DNA of 17,177 bases from Rhodospirillaceae bacterium (GTDB lineage Bacteria > Pseudomonadota > Alphaproteobacteria > UBA7985): contig PAFB01000122.1 in NCBI GenBank assembly GCA_002700865.1, forward strand, positions 1-17,177, written 5' to 3'. Under the pieces are notes generated by a model, which saw nothing but the letters and a program-made list of their open reading frames with translations, was not told the origin of the DNA and made no database searches. Both the position numbers and the translations under genes were made by a program. Each line of letters opens with the position of its first letter. Positions within the stretch are counted from its first letter, which is position 1. Of this stretch, positions 13,262 to 17,177 are shown piece by piece.

Positions 13262-13693
13262 TTAAAGATCTCGTAAGCGGTCCGTGTCTCTTCTTTCCCG
13301 CTTGGTGGGACGCCCTGCGCCGTATTCTCGCTCAGCAACGGGAATGGTGCGGGCATCCACCGCCTGACTCGCCGCCAGTTCTGCGTCGGTGCGCTCGGAT
13401 TTAGGCTTGCGTTCGGGCATGGGGGCGAGGTCGTGATAGAGCAGTCGAGCCTCCTCAAACGGTCGCCGGGATGCTCCCAGTGCAAGAATTTCGACCACGC
13501 GGATGTTCGGCCCCTGATGAACCGTCAGCACGTCGCCGACCCTGACGTCGGCAGAGGCTTTTCGCACGGCAACCTTATTGACGCGAATTTTGCCACCATT
13601 CGCGACTTCAGCGGCCAGTGTCCGCGTCTTAAAAAAGCGGGCGTACCACAGCCACTTGTCAATCCTTAGTTTGGCGCCAAGGCTTTCCGTCAT
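13262..13693 (-). CDS. hslR: Hsp15-like S4-domain RNA-binding protein
   Basis: A 143-residue protein with an N-terminal S4 RNA-binding domain (about 9-65), starting LRIDKWLWYARFFKTRTLA and including GGKIRVNKVAVRKASADVRVGD. This is characteristic of ribosome-associated Hsp15, which in E. coli recycles free 50S subunits carrying a nascent chain. The C-terminal part is basic and low in complexity (RPTKRERRDTDRLRDL). The ATG is 9 bases after the helicase stop with no strong Shine-Dalgarno, suggesting translation coupled to the helicase. hslR is a family-based name. Confidence 0.9.
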   Translation of the reverse strand: MTESLGAKLRIDKWLWYARFFKTRTLAAEVANGGKIRVNKVAVRKASADVRVGDVLTVHQGPNIRVVEILALGASRRPFEEARLLYHDLAPMPERKPKSERTDAELAASQAVDARTIPVAEREYGAGRPTKRERRDTDRLRDL

Positions 13694-13702
13694 CGCTGGC
13701 GG

Positions 13703-16690
13703 TTACTTTTTGAGTTGTGCCAGCACAGCAAAGGGACTGTTCGGGTCCAAAGGCTTTTCGCTGTCTCGACGTGGCTTGCCGCCGGTGTTCCCAGATTTGG
13801 GCGGTCGCGGCCCTTTGCCCTTTCCGGCTTTTTGGGGAGGTCGAGGCGCGCCGTTGGCAGCCTTGCCCCGATCAGCAGAAGGCTTATCCGCCTCGCCCGT
13901 CTGGTTGCGCGGCTTGCGGTTTTCAGGACGACCACCAGCACCGCGACCGCGCCTTGTCCAAACCGTTGCTTCAGAAGCAACCTCTGCGACGGGCACTGAA
14001 GTCGGTTCGGGTTGCGGTTCTGGTTGTGCTTCGGCGGTCTCCGGTACATCTGCATCCGGCGCGGCGCTTTGGTCAGCGGCCTCGTTTGGTGTTTCTTCGG
14101 TTGTTGTAACGGGGGTTGCCGTATCGGCAGTCGTGGTGTCAGCAGCCGCGTTTTCGGCGGTTGCTTCTACGGGTGTGGTCTCGTCCTGCGGGTCAGTCGC
14201 GGTTGGGTTCGACTCACCGGGCGCTACCGTCGCCGCTGCTGCTTGTTTTTCCGCAGCCAGTGCCAGCGCCTCTTGCGCGCTCAAACGGGAAGGCACGTAA
14301 CCGAAGGCAAACATCAGCTTGCGGACCATGGCCGGATCACAGCCAAGCTGCTGGTCGATTTTGTCAGGTTGGACAAAATCCGCATTTGCCCGGAATTGGC
14401 TGTGTAAATGCCCCGCCAGTCGATCCAGCGCCTCAACCTGTCCCACAATCGGTCGCTCTTTACGGTCGCCGCGGTTCGGCGGGAACAGCGTTGCGAAACC
14501 CAGGGTCTGGTAAAGCGACAGCGGCACATCACGCTCGGGGTGCATGACTTTGACCCCTTGGGCTGGCAGCATATCGCGCACGTCCGGGCGCTCATTCCAA
14601 ATCGACCAGAGCAGCACCCGCCAAGGCCAGTGCTGGGTGTTGGCGAGGCCGCGCATCCAAACGGCAAATCGGCCGATGCGAACACCTTGCTCGTACAGCG
14701 CCTTCCGCTCGTCCTTGCCGAGATCGTTGAGGAAGTCGGTAATGCTCTCGCGGTTGATGAGGCCAAAGTTTTCCACCAACTGAAAGGCCAGACCGCGCGC
14801 CGTTCCTTTGAGCGGTGCGGCTTGCAATTCGTGGAAGATCTTCATGCGGTTACGCAGATGCGCCCGCGTCCACTTTTCAATACGCTGACGAATTTTCTCG
14901 CGGTCAGTGCCTTGCAGCAGGTCATTGTGAATGACCTCTACAGCAGGGAACAGCAGGCTTTCGCCTTTGGACAAGTGCCCGACCTGATTTTCACGCCACA
15001 GCAACTGCCCAGCCTCGGTCAGTCGAAAAGCACCATCGTTGTCTACCAGCAGCTGCTGCACCCGATTTTCGACTTCCTTGACCATAACCCGACGCGCTGC
15101 CGTGAAAACCGGGCGGGCGGAGGAATCAAGAATGGACGGGTCGGGCGAGAACACCAGGCCCTTGATGTGCCCGACGTGTTCGCCCTCGACCTTGACCGTG
15201 CCTTCCTTGGCATCAATCTCTGCGTTTAAGTCTGCGCCGTCCATGAGTACCCTCGCCATAATCGTCGCTCGACGATCTACAAAACGCTGCGTAAGCCGTT
15301 CGTGTAACGCGTCAGACAATTTATCGTCAATTTTTCGCGCTTTTTCCTGCCAATACTGAGCATTTGTAACCCAAGAAGCGCGATGTGAGATGAATGTCCA
15401 CGTGCGAACTGACGCAATCCGATTAACCAGAGTGTCGATATCACCCTGAAGGTTGTCCAGCCGCGAAACATGCTGTTCGACAAAATCTTCCGGAATGCGC
15501 GCAACGCCGCGGATCAAATGTCGATAAATCTGGCCCAGAAGAGTGGTGTGCTGCTCAAACAGTGTTTTTCGAAAATCCGGGACCTGCGCGACGTCCCAGA
15601 GCGTGCGCAGGGCGGCGCGTGAGCGAGCCATACCCGCAATTTCATCATCTTTGAGCAAGACTTTCAGGGCCTGATGATCCTCGGCATCACGGGTGCGGCT
15701 GAGCAGGGGGTGAGGCGCGGGTTTTTCCAGAGACCGCATCAACCCCGCGGGCGAACTGAAATCGAGATTGCGCGAGCGCCATTGCAGGACTTCAACGGGG
15801 TCAAATCGGTGGTTTTCCACCGCTTCAACGATATCCTCCGGCAAGCCGCCGATTTCTGTCGTGGTGCAGAAAGTGCCGTTGTTGGTATGTCGCCCGGCGC
15901 GACCCGCAATCTGACCGATTTCCGGCGCACGTAAGCGGCGCGACTGGCGGCCATCAAATTTGCTGGTTCTGGCAAAGGTAACGTGATCGAGGTCCATGTT
16001 CAGACCCATGCCTATGGCATCGGTTGCAACGAGATAATCCACCTCGCCGGCCTGATACATTTCGACCTGTGCGTTCCGAGTGCGGGGGCTAAGCGCGCCC
16101 AACACCACGGCGCAACCTCCCCGCATTCCGCGCAGGTTTTCCGCGACATGATAAACGTCAGAGGCTGAAAAAACGACGATGGCGCTGCGCCGGGGGACCT
16201 TTTGCAGACGCTTTGGCGAGACGTAGTTGAGCTCCGAGAATCGGGGGCGGCTTTCAATGTCACAATCGGGCAAAAGCTCACGAATGACCCCGGCCATGGT
16301 GTCGGAGCCCATAAACATGGTCTCCATTGTGCCGCGAGCATTCAGCAGGCGGTCGGTAAACACGTATCCGCGCTCGGGGTCGGCGCTGAGCTGAATTTCG
16401 TCGATGGCAAGGAAGGAAACTGAAACATCCAGCGGCATGGCCTCGACGGTGCAAATCCAATAGCGGGGATTCTGCGGGATGATCTTTTCTTCACCCGTTA
16501 CTAAAGCCACTTGTGAGACGCCCTTTTCCTGAACGACTTTATCGTAGTTTTCACGAGCCAGAAGGCGGAGGGGGAAACCGATCATACCGGTCGCGTGGCC
16601 CAGCATACGCTGAATCGCGAGATAGGTTTTTCCGGTATTGGTAGGGCCGAGTACCGCGGTCATCGGCCCTTCGAATTGAGCACCAGTCAT
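13703..16690 (-). CDS. Suv3-like superfamily 2 RNA helicase
   Basis: A 995-residue helicase of the Suv3 group, whose eukaryotic members act in the mitochondrial RNA degradosome. Motif I is GPTNTGKT (15-22), motif II DEIQ (97-100), motif III-like FMGSD (126-130), motif V VATDAIGMGLNMD (221-233) and motif VI QIAGRAGR (260-267). A helical middle region and conserved C-terminal helicase-associated segments reach about residue 815. A disordered tail follows: an acidic, Thr/Ala/Pro/Glu-rich part (about 820-908), then a strongly basic Arg/Gly/Pro/Lys-rich part (909-995) ending SPFAVLAQLKK. The rhizobial homologue has been called MgpS, but I do not assign the symbol. It is probably co-transcribed with the S4 gene 9 bases downstream. 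Confidence 0.92.
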   Translation of the reverse strand: MTGAQFEGPMTAVLGPTNTGKTYLAIQRMLGHATGMIGFPLRLLARENYDKVVQEKGVSQVALVTGEEKIIPQNPRYWICTVEAMPLDVSVSFLAIDEIQLSADPERGYVFTDRLLNARGTMETMFMGSDTMAGVIRELLPDCDIESRPRFSELNYVSPKRLQKVPRRSAIVVFSASDVYHVAENLRGMRGGCAVVLGALSPRTRNAQVEMYQAGEVDYLVATDAIGMGLNMDLDHVTFARTSKFDGRQSRRLRAPEIGQIAGRAGRHTNNGTFCTTTEIGGLPEDIVEAVENHRFDPVEVLQWRSRNLDFSSPAGLMRSLEKPAPHPLLSRTRDAEDHQALKVLLKDDEIAGMARSRAALRTLWDVAQVPDFRKTLFEQHTTLLGQIYRHLIRGVARIPEDFVEQHVSRLDNLQGDIDTLVNRIASVRTWTFISHRASWVTNAQYWQEKARKIDDKLSDALHERLTQRFVDRRATIMARVLMDGADLNAEIDAKEGTVKVEGEHVGHIKGLVFSPDPSILDSSARPVFTAARRVMVKEVENRVQQLLVDNDGAFRLTEAGQLLWRENQVGHLSKGESLLFPAVEVIHNDLLQGTDREKIRQRIEKWTRAHLRNRMKIFHELQAAPLKGTARGLAFQLVENFGLINRESITDFLNDLGKDERKALYEQGVRIGRFAVWMRGLANTQHWPWRVLLWSIWNERPDVRDMLPAQGVKVMHPERDVPLSLYQTLGFATLFPPNRGDRKERPIVGQVEALDRLAGHLHSQFRANADFVQPDKIDQQLGCDPAMVRKLMFAFGYVPSRLSAQEALALAAEKQAAAATVAPGESNPTATDPQDETTPVEATAENAAADTTTADTATPVTTTEETPNEAADQSAAPDADVPETAEAQPEPQPEPTSVPVAEVASEATVWTRRGRGAGGRPENRKPRNQTGEADKPSADRGKAANGAPRPPQKAGKGKGPRPPKSGNTGGKPRRDSEKPLDPNSPFAVLAQLKK

Positions 16691-16737
16691 ATGGTGGAGA
16701 CCTCTGTCGTCCAGGTGATCCGCTAAATTCGAACTAG

Positions 16738-16766
16738 CGCATAACCTTATGACCGGACAGTGACAA
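16738..16766 (-). promoter_or_regulatory. Possible promoter of the helicase operon
   Basis: On the minus strand TTGTCA (16761-16766) and TATGCG (16738-16743) are separated by 17 bases. This would give a leader of roughly 40 bases before the helicase ATG at 16690. The -35 box is good and the -10 partial. Confidence 0.4.
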
Positions 16767-16799
16767 CCCGCGCTTTTAAACGCAAGCGTGCATTTGTAA

Positions 16800-16949
16800 C
16801 TACAGGCGCGTCATCGCTTCCTTAACGCGCAATTTTTCTTTCTTGAGGTGTTGAAGCCGAAGCCCATCCGGGAGCGGTCGCTTCATTTCGTCCATGATGG
16901 ACTGTTCGAGTTGCTGGTGACGCGTTTGTAAAGATGTCGAATAGGACAA
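16800..16949 (-). CDS. YdcH/DUF465 family small protein
   Basis: A 49-residue protein of the DUF465 (YdcH) family, recognised by the short helical hairpin SLQTRHQQLEQSIMDEMKRPLPDGLRLQHLKKEKLRVKEAM with the hallmark RPLPD turn followed by a Lys-rich helix. Its function is not established. The reading frame continues upstream to an ATG at 17090, but those extra 47 residues do not look like the family and that ATG has no ribosome binding site. A TTG at 16949 has GGGAGA 8 bases upstream and gives the normal 50-70-residue size, so I prefer it. It precedes the helicase on the same strand. Confidence 0.8.
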   Translation of the reverse strand: MSYSTSLQTRHQQLEQSIMDEMKRPLPDGLRLQHLKKEKLRVKEAMTRL

Positions 16950-17087
16950 GCCAAAATCTCCCTGCTTTTCTCGATTAACATCTATACGATGGGTGCAGAG
17001 GAGGCTTGCGTCAAGTGGCACACAAGGCGCAACCATTGCTTTTTTCGGCTCGACTTTCACTTTTTGGGGGAAGTGGCTTTCATGAAT

Positions 17088-17111
17088 CACCCGAAAGGGT
17101 GGGTTTTCTTT
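17088..17111 (+). terminator. Terminator-like hairpin facing rightward
   Basis: CACCC (17088-17092) and GGGTG (17097-17101) pair around a GAAA loop, followed by GGTTTTCTTT on the plus strand. No plus-strand gene precedes it. On the minus strand, the direction of the flanking genes, no T-run follows. It may end an unannotated plus-strand RNA or be incidental; the stem is only 5 bp. Confidence 0.4.
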
Positions 17112-17177
17112 ATGCGCCCATTACCCGCTTGCGCAGCCCACCAATCGCTCCAAAAGTGCGCACAACGTCACGCAGGC
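17110..17177 (-). CDS. C-terminal end of an unidentified protein, partial
   Basis: The minus strand is open from the window edge to a TAA at 17110-17112, encoding a C-terminal fragment LRDVVRTFGAIGGLRKRVMGA. The mix of hydrophobic and basic residues looks like genuine protein, and the position upstream of the same-strand ydcH-like gene fits. But 22 open codons are too few to be sure, and another minus-strand frame is also open. I cannot name the family. Confidence 0.4.
   Translation of the reverse strand, partial: LRDVVRTFGAIGGLRKRVMGA

Noticed and set aside
13578..14300. Long plus-strand reading frame of 240 codons antisense to the helicase tail
   Set aside because: It is a low-complexity Ala/Ser/Gly/Val-rich shadow of the repetitive acidic tail of the helicase on the other strand, with no recognisable domain.
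1..17177. CRISPR array, insertion sequence, tRNA or prophage
   Set aside because: No regularly spaced repeats, transposase or integrase reading frames, tRNA-like cloverleaf or phage genes were seen on either strand.

Overview
The window looks like a chromosomal segment of a moderately GC-rich alphaproteobacterium. The evidence is an RpoHII-type sigma-32, a Suv3-like helicase followed by an Hsp15-type S4 protein, a 7Fe ferredoxin (FdxA), CarD, a YdcH/DUF465 mini-protein, and a P-loop protein with a GMSGVGKTT motif that I remember mainly from this class. Order and genus cannot be fixed from the sequence alone. I see no IS element, CRISPR array, tRNA, rRNA or phage gene. No gene-free stretch exceeds 300 bases; the longest are about 270-280 bases (1-270 and 11694-11975).

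Layout. Positions 1-270 hold no recognisable gene and form the leader of apt (adenine salvage), including a perfect 10-bp inverted repeat just before the start. apt converges on metA (methionine biosynthesis, predicted acetyl-CoA type). A conserved P-loop ATPase of unknown function lies behind metA on the same strand. etfB-etfA (electron transfer flavoprotein) read rightward and end at a strong terminator. Next comes a compact three-gene rightward operon: an unrecognised secreted protein, a di-heme DUF1111 oxidoreductase-like protein and a cytochrome b561. ubiG (ubiquinone methyltransferase) is divergent from lysC (aspartate kinase), which carries a well-placed internal start for a possible beta subunit.

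From 9120 to the right edge every gene reads leftward. In transcription order they are a partial unidentified gene, a ydcH-like mini-gene, the Suv3-like helicase, an Hsp15-like S4 protein, a TerC family membrane protein, fdxA, carD, a metallophosphoesterase-like protein and rpoH. The helicase and S4 genes are probably co-transcribed. carD and rpoH each end at a factor-independent terminator, so the cluster is several transcription units.

How the genes fit together: etfAB, ubiG, fdxA and the DUF1111/b561 operon all concern electron transfer or quinone chemistry. The leftward block is stress and RNA oriented: an RNA helicase, a ribosome-associated S4 protein, an RNA polymerase-binding CarD and a stress sigma factor. 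The most interesting signals are three FadR/PdhR-like operator motifs upstream of rpoH, a metallophosphoesterase-fold protein that has lost most of its metal-binding residues, the possible lysC beta subunit, a 32-bp dyad far upstream of carD, and the redox operon with its unidentified secreted partner.
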